Positions 46,901 to 60,602 of a stretch of DNA of 64,000 nucleotides are shown piece by piece. Below the pieces are notes generated by a model. That model saw nothing but the letters and a program-made list of their open reading frames with translations, made no database searches and was not told where the DNA came from. The position numbers and the translations under genes were made by a program. Each line of letters begins with the position of its first letter. The stretch's first letter is position 1. The stretch is from the NCBI RefSeq assembly GCF_000699445.3, contig NC_067195.1, forward strand, positions 61,913,591-61,977,590, written 5' to 3'. The stretch comes from Schistosoma haematobium (lineage: Eukaryota; Platyhelminthes; Trematoda; Strigeidida; Schistosomatidae).

Positions 46901-47836
46901 CATTAAAACTAATGTGGTCAGCATCTAATGTCAAGGACTTACAGAGCTATTTATCTTGGGGATTTATTTACCGCTACACTAAGATAAACTTAACCATTTA
47001 GCACCGCTAACTAAAACATGGCCACTGAATAATGATAAAAACTTGGGACAACTCCCTAAAGCCAAGAGTTTCTTAGCATCTGTAGCTGAAGAAACTACGA
47101 AAAGACTTAAGTCTTCTTAAGATGAGGCTGATTACTATACCTCGGACCTCACAGCTCTAATTAATCTAAGAGACATTTGCCCTCGAACACGTAGTATGCT
47201 GAATGTCAGCTGCCAATTTACCCGCCTAAGAAAAAAAATCGGATTAACCAAAATGTCCCCTCCTATTTGTATTTAGCTATTGTAGCGATGCTAAACAATT
47301 TGTTAATACGAGCAGAGTTATTAGCTAGTTGGCTCCAAACAAAATCATAAAAGTCACTTCAGACCTAATACCCTGCTAACATCGTGTAGGAAGACATGGA
47401 TTGATAGGATCGTACAGTCATGTTACAGCAAATAACCAAACTAGATACAAATTCCAATACTGTAAAAAATAATAGACACATCTATCATGCTCATGATACG
47501 AATACATAAATGACAGATCACTCTGTATATCTAGATGTATCTGTATATCAGAAATATCCAAAAAAGATACGGATTCCAAATGACACCAGAAAAAGAGCAA
47601 CATTTACAATTCTAACCTAGGTTGCTCTCGTAGCAAGGAATTGGAATAAAAGACATATGACGATAAAAAACCAATAAAACTGAATTAATTAAGTATTGGT
47701 TCTCCTAAAGGTGTTGAACGAGATGACCTGAATTGACATGAATTCATCTCACAGAACACTTCTGAAATACCACTAAACTCTTCAAACCAGAAAAGAAGGG
47801 TGGGGATTAGGTACGGCTCAACCAAACTATTCGATG
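40906..47836. other. Intergenic, no supported gene
   Basis: AT-rich DNA with a short (AT)n at 41059-41080 and diverged repeats. Around 43360-44100 one reading keeps protein-like phrases (KPKVVSGTKQVLVHRLQKSK, then REHYCVSCGFFRANNTQKHE) interrupted by stops, as in an old coding element I cannot name. The region 46080-46900 also looks like eroded coding sequence. Neither can be assigned. Confidence 0.45.
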
Positions 47837-47840
47837 ACTC

Positions 47841-48374
47841 TGTGGTGGACCAGACAGATATGAACGCGAAAAGTATCAACAAAACTACTAAAGATCAATA
47901 GTAATATTTATGTATACCAGCTAATTGTTACAAATACAATAAAAATTTGGGACGTTACTTAAATTGACCAAATGTTGCGTGTTCTGATTGGGTCCGATAT
48001 TATGAATCCACAATTATAAATGCTTGGTGATTCTGAGCGGGTTGACGAACTCTCCAGTGATATAATCCAACTTAGAATGAGATATACTCCAATTACAGTC
48101 TATAAATAATAGTAGTATTTGATTTAGACTTCAGTTAAGTCAATCACAAACGAAGATAGAACGAGGAGTGTGTGAGTAGTAGTGTATTTGTTAGCCAGCA
48201 AGAATATGTCACACTATGTCAGTATCATAACGGAAAGTGTGTTCAAGGTCATTTACTAAAACAACAGTTACAGTCATTTAATGTTAAATATACATACAGT
48301 GGAAGGTTGGCAAAATAAATACAAATAACATTGAAAACTATTTACAAAATAAGCTTGTCAGGCCTATCTCCACA
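47841..48374 (-). repeat. 3' LTR of the gypsy element
   Basis: 534 bp. It differs from the other LTR at one base that I can find (A at 48213 against G at 53366). Confidence 0.95.
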
Positions 48375-48387
48375 TAGCTCCCCCCAG
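48375..48387 (-). other. Polypurine tract
   Basis: On the minus strand ctggggggagcta sits immediately before the 3' LTR, the position of the plus-strand primer in reverse transcription. Confidence 0.8.
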
Positions 48388-48899
48388 AGTGTCCGGAGGT
48401 AACACTGGTTATAATAACAAAAAAGTGTAAGGATATGATATATACATGTATACAAAAATAATATTTAGTTATAACTAACAAAAATGTGGAGATGAGTATG
48501 ACATGTAGCAGAGATGTAGCATAGCATAATAAACACACACACAAAAAAGTGCAGACACTCATTTAATGTCTTGGTTGGCTAACAATGATAATAATGTGCA
48601 AAACTGCTAATGACCCCCCAAAAAAATTGCACTGTTTATTTTTGTGTACAATAAATGAGTAATTAAATAGAGTTTACTCGTTTATTATTGTAACAATTTT
48701 TTTAATAAAAATAAATGTGACAAAACGAATAATTGTGGAAAAATGTGATTATGTACACTGTGAAAAGGAAAAAAAATTTTTTAGATGGGATTGATAGTGT
48801 GGGTCCTCGATAATTGTTTGCTTTGATTGTTTTGGTTTTTTTTTATATGGCAAAATGTACGTAACGCTTTGGTTTTTTTATAAGTCTCCCAGAACGTGT

Positions 48900-50968
48900 T
48901 TAACAAGAGGGTGTATTGCTAAGGTTTTCCTCTTCCTCTTGTTTCTTAGCAATTGATGGAAGTGATTGTTTGTTCGCAGTATTGTCTTCTGTGACTTGAG
49001 GGACTTCGTAGAAAGCTGGTTTTATTCGGTCTATGGAAATTGTCTCATTGTTCCCATTTTTGTTGATAATGAAATATTTGTGAGTGCGTTTTATTACTTT
49101 ATAAGGGCCTTCATATGGTGGTGTCAGTGGCTTTTTCACCGCGTCTACTCGAACAAAAACAAATTTGCACGTTTCTAAATGTTTATCGAGATGGACTCGG
49201 TTGTTGTATTCTCGAGGTGGTATTGATCTGATGTTCTGCATCATTTGTAGTAATCTGCTTACAAAACGAGAAGGGTCTCCTGGCGTTGTGGGTTCATTCT
49301 TGACCAGTTGTCCTGGTAACGTCACTGTCGTGCCATAGACTAGTTCAGCGGCCGTGCATCCGATGTCTTCCTTTACTGACGAGCGAATCCCAAGGAGAAC
49401 GAGTGGTGAGGCATCGCTCCATTTTGAAGAGTCCGGTTGTGCCATCAGAGAGCTTTTAAGTTGGCGATGGAATCTTTCGACCATGCCATTAGCTGCCGGA
49501 TGATAAGCTGTCGTTTTAACACGATTTACTCCAAGAAGTTTGGTGAACTCGTGAAATAGGACGGATTGTAATTAGGGACCGCGATCTGTTGTGATTGTTG
49601 ATGGTTCGCCAAAGTTGGATATCCAGTGGTCGAGGAAAACTGAAGCCACTGTCTCTGCGGATGTGTCTTTAATGGGGCATGCTATGGCCCATCTTGTGAA
49701 CCTATCTATTGCTGTGAGGATATGTGTGAAAGAGTTTGATGGTGGCAGAGGCCCAACTAAATCTAAATGCACGTGCTGGAAGCGTTTGTCAGGGATAGGG
49801 AACTTCCCAATTGGACTGGAGGTGTGTTTCTGCGTTTTACTGCGTTGGCACTGGAGGCAGCTACGTGTCCATCGTTTAACATCCGAGTTGATTTTAGGCC
49901 ACACAAAACGTTCGGTAATGAGCTTTGTTGTTGCTCTGATGCCTGGATGTGAAAGACCGTGCAAGTGCTGAAATATTTTTCGTCGGCAAGTGTGTGGGAC
50001 AAACGGAAGATTGTTGCCTGTTGAAGTGTCGCACATAATGAATGCATCTGAAAGAGGAATTGGTACAGGTTTGAGATCTAAGCTAGACTTTTCTTTGCAG
50101 ACTTTTAATTCTGCATCATCTGCTTGTAATTTAGCCAAGGTTTCAAGGCTGATGTCATGATTGAGTACCATCGTATTGATATCCCTCCTAGATAGTGCAT
50201 CTGTAACAATGTTCGTGTGACCTTTGATAAACCTGATGTCTGTGGTAAATTGGGAGATGTAATCAAGTTGTCTTGCTTCTCGTGGGGAGTGTTTGTCATA
50301 CGATGTGCTAAAAGAATGGCAAAGGGGTTTGTGATCTGTCATAATGATGAAATCACGACCCTTTAGCAAGAAGTTGAAATGTTTTACTGTTAAATACATA
50401 GCTAGAAGTTCGCGTCCAAAGGTACTATAACGTTCTTGTGCTGGTGATAATCTCTTAGAATAAAACGCTACGGGAGTAGTCATGTTATTTACCTGTTGTT
50501 GCAATACAGCCCCGACAGCTTTATGTGAGGCATCCGTACATAGGATCAAATGGGTGGTGGGGTCTGTATTGAGGTGTTGTAACATGGTAGCGTTGGCTAT
50601 CAGGGACTTTGCTTTTTCAAATGCGATTTTAGCATCAGGAGGTAGCCTGAATGTTTGATTCTTTTCTTTCCTCGTACCTTTTTTGTCACTTTTCAGTAAA
50701 TCAGTTAACGGCTGTAACACATCCGCACATCGTGGTAGGAATCGGCGGTAGAAACTGCACGTCCCGAGAAAACGGCGTAATGGCTTTATAGAGGTTGGTT
50801 CAGGGTAACTGGTAATAGCTTCAACTTTTGTTGGGAGTGGTTCGATGCCTTGAGAGCCAATGTAATGTCCTAAAAACTCTACGGCTGGGACGGCGAATAT
50901 ACATTTAGAAGGATTGATAACAACGCCATGTTTCTTGAAACGTTCAAAGAAGATCCGAGCATGCTGAG
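48900..50968 (-). pseudogene. Pol: end of reverse transcriptase, RNase H and integrase, one stop
   Basis: RNase [19 protein letters not shown] and [13 protein letters not shown]. Integrase: HHCC zinc finger (HLHGLSHPG ... CLQCQRSK), first Asp in [12 protein letters not shown], second in TITTDRGP, Glu in NGMVERFHRQLKSSL, then a GPY/F module (YEGPYKVIKRTHKYFIINKN). TAA at 49572-49574 falls directly after DRGP; the frame stays open beyond it to the end at 48900. Confidence 0.9.
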
Positions 50969-51994
50969 CTACTCCTCTATTGATGAGCTGGCGATCAAAA
51001 CATCGTCTATGTAGGCGAATACGAAGTCTAAACCTCTTGTAACATCGCCCATGAATCGTTGGAATGTCTGGGCGGCATTTTTCAATCCGAATAGCATTCT
51101 TAGAAACTCAAACAGACCAAAGGGTGTGATGATGGCTTTTTTCTCGATGTCTCCTGGTGCCATTGGAATTTGATGGTATGCGCGCACGAGGTCGAGTTTC
51201 GAAAAAATGCATTTACCATGTAAATTTAACGAGAAGTCATGTATATGAAGGATAGGGTACCTATCAGGGATGGTTTGATTATTCAGACGGCGGTAGTCAC
51301 CACACAGACGCCAATCTTGGTCTTTCTTTGGTACCATGTGTAACGGCGAGGCCCAAGGACTATTAGATGGTCTGATGATACCAAGTTGCATCATGTGTTC
51401 AAATTCTCTCTTAGCTGTCTGCAACTTTGTTGGTGGTAGTCTCCTCGCTCTGGCGCGAATGGGTGGTCCGGTGGTAGTGATGTGATGTTGCACATGGTGT
51501 GGATCGCATTCTTTTTGGTAGTCTAGTTTCGTGATGCATTCGTACTCTGTCAGTATGTCGTTGAAAACGTTGTTTGCAGGCTTCATTATTCGTACACCAT
51601 GGATTTCATAGTCGTTGGAAGGTGTACCATCTACCTGTAAACGTGTATTTGCGTCGATTAATCTCTTCTTGGTCATATCTACTAACAAATTGTAGGCACT
51701 GAGAAAATCGGCTCCGAGGATGGGTCGTTTGACTTGGGCAACTATGAAAACCCATGTGAATCGTCTTCGGAGTCCGAGGTCTAATATAAGAGATTGCTCT
51801 CCGTATGTTTTGATAATTGATTCGTTAGCCGCGATGAGAGACAGCTTGGTGCTTGTTGTTTGTTGTCTTCGAGAGAGGTGAAGTGGGATAATGCTGATTT
51901 ATGCTTCTGTATCGACTAAAAAGTCTGAGCCAGAAATGCGATCCCTGATGTGAAAGAGGCGGCTAACTTGTTGGCCAGTAACAGACGCCGCCAT
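50969..51994 (-). pseudogene. Pol: protease and reverse transcriptase, protease broken
   Basis: The protease reads FLVDTEA where the family has DTGA, followed at once by TAA (51899-51901) and [12 protein letters not shown]. The reverse transcriptase is open: [55 protein letters not shown], and the catalytic box [10 protein letters not shown]. At 50969-50971 the frame stops, and the continuing text ([16 protein letters not shown]) is in another frame. Confidence 0.9.
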
Positions 51995-52923
51995 TACTGT
52001 CTGGCCGGCTCGTTTCCCTGATAATCTGGCTTGTTTGTCGTAAAGTTGCACGGTTTAGTGCAACGACGTGCCTTCTCCCCGAAAGTCGCATGATACCAGC
52101 AAGTGTCCGCTGCCCGTTTGGATGACCTAGGGCGAGGTCTGGACCTTGATCGCTTTCTCGAGATCGATCTTGCAGGACGAGAGTGGATCGTGGCAATGGT
52201 CGCCTGCAACGATGCTACTTGCTGAGTTAAGTGTGCTATTTGCTGCTGAATGTCCAGAGGGGGGTTTATAGCATCTCTACTAAAGGTTTGTACCGCGTTG
52301 ATTCCGCGACTATCGGGATATATTTCCGTCATCTCATCAGCCATGTCAGCTAGATCGTCGAGGGTGACAGAGGTCCCTGAAATACTGAGAATTTGTCTAA
52401 CACTATGTGGTAACCTTTGTAACCACATTTGCTTAAGTAGCGTCTCGTTTAATTTGTATGGGCCGGCTAGCTGTCGCATGTGTCGGAGCAACTGTGAAGG
52501 TCTCTTATCCCCTAGCTCGCACGAGGTAAGCAGTTGTTGTAAACGTTTTTCGTCTGACAGCGGTGTGCGTTAGATTACTGCAGCTTTTATCTTGTCATAA
52601 GGGTCAGTTTCTGGTACATTGTCGATCAGGTCACCGACTTCCGTTGCTACTTCTATAGGTAGTGCACCGACGACGTGGGCATATTTGGTCGCTTGCGAAC
52701 GTATACCCCTCACCAAAAATAGTACCTCAACTTGTGCAAACCAAATTCTAGGGTTGTTGACACCGTAGGTTGGTAATCTTAGTACAGAAATAGCATTGAT
52801 TGAGTTTAAAACATTATCATCTGGCTGTGATGAATGAAAGGGGTTGGTTGGTGAACTATCTATATCAATAAGTTTACCGGGAAAGTTCATAATGACAAAA
52901 ACAAAAATGGTGTGTCGTGCCAA
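51994..52923 (-). pseudogene. Gag of the gypsy element, one internal stop
   Basis: Two open stretches in one frame are separated by TAA at 52570-52572. The first contains NPRIWFAQVEVLFLVRGI, the typical Gag opening of this clade. The second contains ELGDKRPSQLLRHMRQLAG and a basic region ending in the knuckle CWYHATFGEKARRC-TKPC (C-H-C-C). The Gag stop overlaps an ATG of the pol frame (TAATG at 51996-51992). Confidence 0.85.
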
Positions 52924-52978
52924 GTAATAATAATAATAAATATGTAGATATATATAGTGGATGTCTATAAAAAATCGA

Positions 52979-52987
52979 GGCTCACCA
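52979..52987 (-). other. Candidate tRNA primer binding site
   Basis: Six bases inside the 5' LTR the minus strand reads tggtgagcc, beginning with the TGG expected to pair with a tRNA CCA end. The priming tRNA cannot be assigned with confidence. Confidence 0.45.
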
Positions 52988-52993
52988 AATAAT

Positions 52994-53527
52994 TGTGGTG
53001 GACCAGACAGATATGAACGCGAAAAGTATCAACAAAACTACTAAAGATCAATAGTAATATTTATGTATACCAGCTAATTGTTACAAATACAATAAAAATT
53101 TGGGACGTTACTTAAATTGACCAAATGTTGCGTGTTCTGATTGGGTCCGATATTATGAATCCACAATTATAAATGCTTGGTGATTCTGAGCGGGTTGACG
53201 AACTCTCCAGTGATATAATCCAACTTAGAATGAGATATACTCCAATTACAGTCTATAAATAATAGTAGTATTTGATTTAGACTTCAGTTAAGTCAATCAC
53301 AAACGAAGATAGAACGAGGAGTGTGTGAGTAGTAGTGTATTTGTTAGCCAGCAAGAATATGTCACGCTATGTCAGTATCATAACGGAAAGTGTGTTCAAG
53401 GTCATTTACTAAAACAACAGTTACAGTCATTTAATGTTAAATATACATACAGTGGAAGGTTGGCAAAATAAATACAAATAACATTGAAAACTATTTACAA
53501 AATAAGCTTGTCAGGCCTATCTCCACA
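52994..53527 (-). repeat. 5' LTR of the gypsy element
   Basis: 534 bp, beginning tgtggagatagg and ending ccaccaca on the minus strand. It is flanked by ACTC. Confidence 0.95.
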
Positions 53528-53531
53528 ACTC

Positions 53532-56500
53532 TGACAGCAGCAGTGAACAGACTGACCTCTTTGATATAATGTAGCCTACCCTAACCTCTCTAAGTAGCGA
53601 GAATGATGGTGAGCACAAGCGTAATCAACTTTTGAACACGCAGACTAATAACTGTTGTTACAGTATTGAATATCATGCTCACCTACGAGGGCCTAGATCT
53701 ATTCTCACCCTACACCCTATCTCTAGTTCACGGGATCACAATCGTAATTGCTCTTAGAACAAAAATGTTCCGCATTCGACAGTACAAACCCACTAAATAT
53801 AAAGAGTTCCGAAATAAAATAAGGGTTATAACAACTGCCAATTACATGCAGTAGATCCTCCCCAGGTTAACCCTCCTGAAAATAGCTGCGACCCGAGTTA
53901 TCAGCTTATCTATCAAGATTATACTGGAAATAGTGACACACCATCCAGTCAGTTATTATTATTTGTGTCTAAAATACATGCATGCCAATCATCAGATCTT
54001 CTAAGATCTACCATTAGCAATTACTATCTAATTAACAAGTGAGAAGTGAAAAAAATCATGAATACATGTGAATAGTATGTATGGACTACGAATCAGGTTT
54101 CACAAATTAAGAACGGGTAAAATATACTCAAATTTGAGTGAGCAGATGCAGATTTTAACAGACGTAATCAAAATTTACATCCCATATTCGGCTACATTGG
54201 TTATCTGTCAGATAATTACGAACTAAGAGGAGCTGTGTAATCTACTGATGAAGTTGCCGGATACTCATTAGGTAACGAAGACGTTCATAAGAACACTAGA
54301 TTAATTGACATGTAGTGTACGTTGAACGGAAGTGAATTTGAAATAATTATTAATACCAAAAAACTAACACTATAGGAGTATACAAATTTACGATTAATTA
54401 TGATAGTGTGAAATATAAGGTTCACATTTTTGTGGTTTCACATAAAGATGAAAGCCGTGATTTGAATAATAATCAAACGAATAACCCAGTTCATGGTTAT
54501 TTTAAGATAACTATGCCAAATTAATAGAAATGACTCACTTAAAGTGTTCTGTAACTAGCAAAAATAACTGTAAATGACTATCTCATTAGTTTGTAGCGTG
54601 GAGTTGAGTCGTGATTGACTATGAACACCACCACAAGGAAATGCGTGCCAAACAAATAAGAAGGCGAAGATTGAACGTAACCAGATTTATTTCGTTGGCG
54701 ATCTCGTGGTATCGAACGAATACCAAGATCGTGCCAAAAGAAGTACAAGTGAAATCAGCGGGCAAGAGTACGAACGTACGAGGTCACAATCCGCGGAAAA
54801 GTAATGGAAAGTAATGGTCGTACGATATGTCTGTCATTAGCACAGTTAAACAAAAGCACATTAAAACAAGCACAGGTACAATTGGTTATAATAATAATAA
54901 TTGTTTTCATTAAACCAATCGTGTTCTTGTGATAAAAGTAAGTCACTACAAGTTAATAAGAACAGTAATATCTCGACGTTTTACTACCTGTTTATATGTT
55001 AATCTTTAAAATAATTTTCGTGATTCCTTTAATGATTTGTCAATCGTCTACTGTATGATACACAAGTAGGTTTTTACTTAAGATTAACAAAAATAGTTTG
55101 TATTGGGTAACGTGTTATGAATCATGACATTTATTATCAAACACTTTTATGCAAAGAGAGAAATCAATTTTATCAAGATAACAAAGCAAAATATATATAC
55201 ATCACCAAGCAGAGTATTAATTTTTCTGATGTTTTCGGAAAATCTATGTACTGTATTGCAGTTGACCCCGAGTAATCATATTCTAATCTTTTAGTAAATT
55301 TCTAATGCCTGAATAATATACACGTAGCATAAATGTTCCTGTTCGTTTGTATCGCATCTAAATTAATACCCATACATTAAAATTAATTCCAGTGATGTTG
55401 CTATTATTTATTCATTTCCTGAATAGTTATTATATGTTGTATCTGCATTTTTGAAATGATACTACGTTCCTTGACAAATAATGTCATTATATCGACGTTT
55501 TTATCTGCTTAGAATTCGATTAAAACAATGTAAAGCACTGAGCATAAAAGAGTTAGAGCCTACATGATTTTTCTAATTTATTCAGGGTAGATTTTCTAAA
55601 ACTTACTATATCTAAATGTTGGCGTATACGAACAATTTTTGAAGTATGGTGTATATCTTTGATAATTTTTTTATAGGAGGTAAGTTCACTTCAATAAATG
55701 AGAAATCCTTCAATTGTATGTTCGGAAGTAAATTGAGGAGGATATCGGCTATAGACATACTGAAAGTGTGTATGAATAATGTCATCATTCTACGGTGATA
55801 GTAAAAATAAGACGGCAAGAGAAAGTGAAATAAATTTCATTGATTAGTGATTGGTGATCTTCTCAGTCAAAAACTTCTTAAGACTTGGTTATCCATGATT
55901 TGTTTGAATTTTACGTCTAAAGCTATTGGTTGTAGGTCACTATGACTTTTAAAGATAAAATCTTCATGCACCGGATCAAATAGATTCTTGTAAGTTGATT
56001 TTTGATAATTCAATTTTATATATCAGTTCTCTTTTAATGAGTCACATGAAGTATTTTGTAGTTTAGTTTATAACAAGCCAGTTGACTAAGCTCTGAAAGG
56101 GGTAACCACTATGAGTACAGAATTACTTAATATTTACTGTTTTACTAGTGGTTGTTTAACTGAACTCTCAATTCATGATACACTTAATCACTTTTTTTTT
56201 AGATAAATAAAAGTATGACTAGTTGCATTGACTTTGGTTTAACATATAGTCTACGAAAACATTAAATTTTACTGGATGTACATAATGATTCAAATAAACC
56301 AAGGGACTGTATTTAAATCCAACTTTTGGAACAATAATTAAGAGCTACGGTGTGATAATTGTAACCAAAGAATTAATATTCTATAGCAAACATTAATCTT
56401 ATTTGTTAGGTTGATTTTGTTTTCGCTGAACAACGATTTCGTTACGGAAATTAGCATTACTTAGCTAAGAATTTCATGTACATTGCTGATCTGAATAAAC

Positions 56501-59500
56501 GTGGACTTTTCTGAACACAACAATTTCATTGAATTTTGTCTAGATAAATTTGTTCGATCTATACATTTAAAAAATGAAGATACATTAAACTCTGGAAATT
56601 AAATGGTACTGATTACTCATAGGAACCATTCAAAACGTATATAGACAGATGCATTATAAGTTATTTCAATTTTAAGAAGCTAACTGCATAGTGTTCCATA
56701 AGCTTTGACATTATCAGAAAATACTTTAGTTTGATGATACTGTATGCTCAAACTTGTTATTTCTGATCAATTAAAGTATGTTGAAAACATACTGGGCGCT
56801 AGATCCGAAATTTATCAATCTTGAAAACCTTTGTTCTCTTGCAATCAAACATGATCAGATATTGTTCGAGGGGTCAAATTATTGGAGTTGGGACATAATC
56901 TGAATCAACCACATGTTGACCATGAGATTTCGATCTTGAACAAACATTTTAAATTATTTTAACACAATCAGTCAACAGCCAATATATTGTAAACTGAATT
57001 ATGTAAAATAGTGTTTTTCGGTGCAAATACATCTGCATATGTGAACTGCTCAGAGTCCATTAAGTTAAAAAACAATTATATTCGAAGTCATATACGTGTA
57101 TAGTAACGTAGAGTTTGGATTCGGGAATTCTGAAAACCTCACCAAATATACCTGTCAGTTAATTAAGTTGAGCAGAAATACTTTAATAAACAAGGTCATT
57201 TTGTGCTGAAGATTTGCTTTTAAGTAAATAACGCTTAAATAAATAAATCAGTATAGACTCCTTGACTCTAATGAATGAGATAAATCAACCAAGTCTGCGG
57301 TACGATCAACCAGTTCATTTAGAATGGTTATATTTACTCATTGTGAAATTAAAAAAGAAATTATTAATATCTTTTAGTAGCATTGTGTTTTATAAACTAC
57401 ATGATTTAATTTTGAAGCTGCTCTGTCATTCTGGACAGCATTTCCAACACATGCTTTATGTAGAATTGAGGCTTCCAGTTATTGCAGAGTTACTATATCA
57501 TTTTGTTCATTATCTCCATAGATTTATTTATCTATATTTCTCGCTGTATTGACAATGTCTATCTTTGATGATTGACCTCTAGCATTGTTGTTGACTGACA
57601 TCTTCGTATGGGATCATAGATTGATTGTAGGTCATTATCTATTCATTATTAATTGATCTGGACGTTATGATTCTAAAAGTTTTCCGGTATACTTGGAGCC
57701 TCCCAGATCCAGAATTTATGTTCATAGTTGTCAAAATGAATTGAATCAATAACAGCATATCGTGCAGTCTCATTATCAATCTGTGGTAACTCATGAGTAG
57801 GTGAAAGGGATGTACATATTGTACAAAGTAATATTCTTGATTGGTGAGATTTATTTTATCGATGATTTTGTATTTTTCTTCTTTTTCTGATGTGTCTTTC
57901 GACTTGCATATAATAAAGTGAAGTGATTATGTTGGTTTGTAGGCAAAGTTGATTCGAAAGAACTTCATAATCCTTGAAGTGGTCTTTGAGGTATTTGTAA
58001 CATATGATGGGACGATCTGCTTCTTGATTTCCGGGATTGCTTTTTTGATGATATGAAAACCATTTCACTGAAAGTTCTCTGTCAGCTGTAGGTACACTTC
58101 ATATAATTCATTTATTAGAATATTTACAATTTAAAAACAATCACTTACCACTATATTTTTAAATGGCTTAGTCGGGAACGTGAAACTGAAATCAATTTTA
58201 CCGTTCACTTATTTTATTTAAAAAAGGTATACACTATTAAATAATAATTCTACTCAATACATTGTGTTGTGTTGAACAAATAGTTCTAAATATGGAGACT
58301 TTTAATTTTATCACTGTCAACTTCATTTGATAAAAACATCAAAGAGGTTAGAATTCTTTGTTTAGGCCACTTATTACAGATAATCTGAAGGTAAGAATAA
58401 AAGATGGCGCAATTAATCTATAATTCTGGGAATATGACTAGGCCCGATCGTAATTTAAAAATGTACATTTTACATAAATAAAATTATTTAAAAGTCAACA
58501 CCTTAAGCAGCTATCATCAGTCAACAAATGAAACAATTGTCTGGAAGCTATCTCAAATCCTGAATAAATGCTCGCTTTCCATACGTAGAAAACTGGGACA
58601 TGTATTACTATGATCATCTTACTACTTACCTGTTATTAGTAGTATAAAAAAGATAACAACCAATAATTCATTTGCCCACTAGACATCATTAAATCACAAA
58701 TAAAAATGGTAAAAAAAAATGATAATTTATTTATCCTTCACGCATCTTCATCGACTTCCTGACCATTTAACCATTAATAAATTCATCGAACAGTTTAAAA
58801 TTGAGAAAAGAAATTCTTATTATTGTTATTATAATTATAATAGTGATTATCACTGATTTATTTTATTGATTACAAATTGTATAGATAATTTCCACAGATT
58901 TAGAATAAATTGAAAGTACAACCTGTAGTTTATTCATAAATCACACGTGATATCTAAACATTATGAATATTGTCACTATTGTTATTCATGTTACATTATT
59001 TGTAATAATAACAATATTTATAGATAACAACATAATGAGAGTAATAAATGTAAACATTGTCAAATAAAATTTAATCTTTATCGTCTAAATTACTAAGATA
59101 TAAATAGATACTTTTTTTTTGTTGTTGTTGTCAACTTGAAAATACAGCTGGATTGATTATAGCAAGCAAGAAAAAAAAATCAAAAGAGAAGGAAGTGACT
59201 GGGTGTAAATGTATGTTAACACGTCTGTTCTTTTGTATTTGGAAATGTTTTTTTTATATTCAAACTATCAAGAGATGAGTAGAAGTGCTTATAGTAACAG
59301 TACATATATGGCTTTATTTATCTATACTTATTTATTCTCATGGTATTTCTACTCAGGTTTTGCAAATAATCGTAAGTTTGTATACATGTAGGACATATAC
59401 ATTTCTATCCAGGTACATTGAAATCTTTAATATATTTGTGCGTATAAATGGTATATTTGTGTGATTTATAAAACCAATCTGATCTACATCATTATTTAGA

Positions 59501-60602
59501 TTATCAATGCGATACCAAAAGTGAGAATATATAGTTCAATATATTTATGTGAATGTATGAAAGTTGTACCATGAGCGTAGCACTGAAGAAGTATTGCTGG
59601 TCCAGCCAACAAATGAGAATAAACGATTGCTTAATCAATTTGTGAATCATATATCGTAAATCATTGAAATAAATCACCGAAGCAAAATAAAATGTTGATT
59701 ACTGAGTTGTCTCAGTCTATATCAAGCATACATAAATTTTATGCACATATGTATATCATTGTGTTTCGTAAAGATGAATAAAAGCCATATTTTAACAAGC
59801 ATAACGTGGAAATCACGATGGTGATGGTGTTGACAATCAGTTACAGATCTTCTTTTAAACAGAACTTCTAAGTGTTAATTTTCCATTTGGGTACTTGTAT
59901 TTCATATTCACATTAACACGACACTTACTTTTGAAGAATTAAAGCCAAATCAAGTAACAATAGAAACAAACAATGATTAGGAAACATGTCATAGAAGTGT
60001 ACTGGAAATTTAACAAAGACTAAAAAGACATATAACCATTGACAGAGAAGGGATGTACGTATTCTCTACATTTTTATAAACAATAGAATTTTATTGGTGA
60101 GTAAAAAATGAAGATGATTTAATGTAATAGGTAGTAAGAGAACATGATTTAGTATGAGAAGATGATAATAGTATCATGACGGCGAAGTAATAAAAATAAT
60201 TTTTGACAATATTTCACGATTATAGTATTAAGATTATTTACGAAGCCAATAAATGCACTTGTCCTTTATCGATTTTAGTTTGGACATACCAGTTTAGTTT
60301 AGTTAATCTAACTCCTTGTTCAGCATTATTACTTTTATATATATTTAGTTACTTAAAAAGGAAAAGTTAGGAAGGAATATTTGCGGGATCAACAAAATTT
60401 AACTGAATACATTTTGTGTACATCTTCTGAGGGGAAGAGATATTACATTCCAATAAAATGTAGATTAAGTTTTTCAATATTTGAGGTTCTTTATTGATTG
60501 GAGGGATTTGAGTTATACGAAAATAGTCAAGGGGTGGCGTGTTTCGTCTTAACTGAGATTTAATTCAAACATGTTTTTGAATATTACTGGAATGGGGAAA
60601 GG
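53532..60602. other. Intergenic region, no supported gene
   Basis: About 7 kb of AT-rich DNA. ORFs of 60-96 codons occur but none shows a domain, splice context or codon pattern that I can defend. No paired repeats were recognised. Confidence 0.5.

Larger units (their letters stand above)
47841..53527 (-). mobile_element. Ty3/gypsy LTR retrotransposon, CsRn1-like, full length but inactivated
   Basis: A 5,687-bp element with two 534-bp LTRs (TG...CA ends) and a 4-bp duplication ACTC on each side (47837-47840 and 53528-53531). Order on the minus strand is LTR, gag, protease, reverse transcriptase, RNase H, integrase, polypurine tract, LTR. The Gag zinc knuckle is of CHCC rather than CCHC type, a hallmark of the CsRn1 clade found in trematodes. 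Coding lesions: TAA in gag, TAA and a changed active site in protease, a frameshift after reverse transcriptase and TAA in integrase. Confidence 0.95.
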
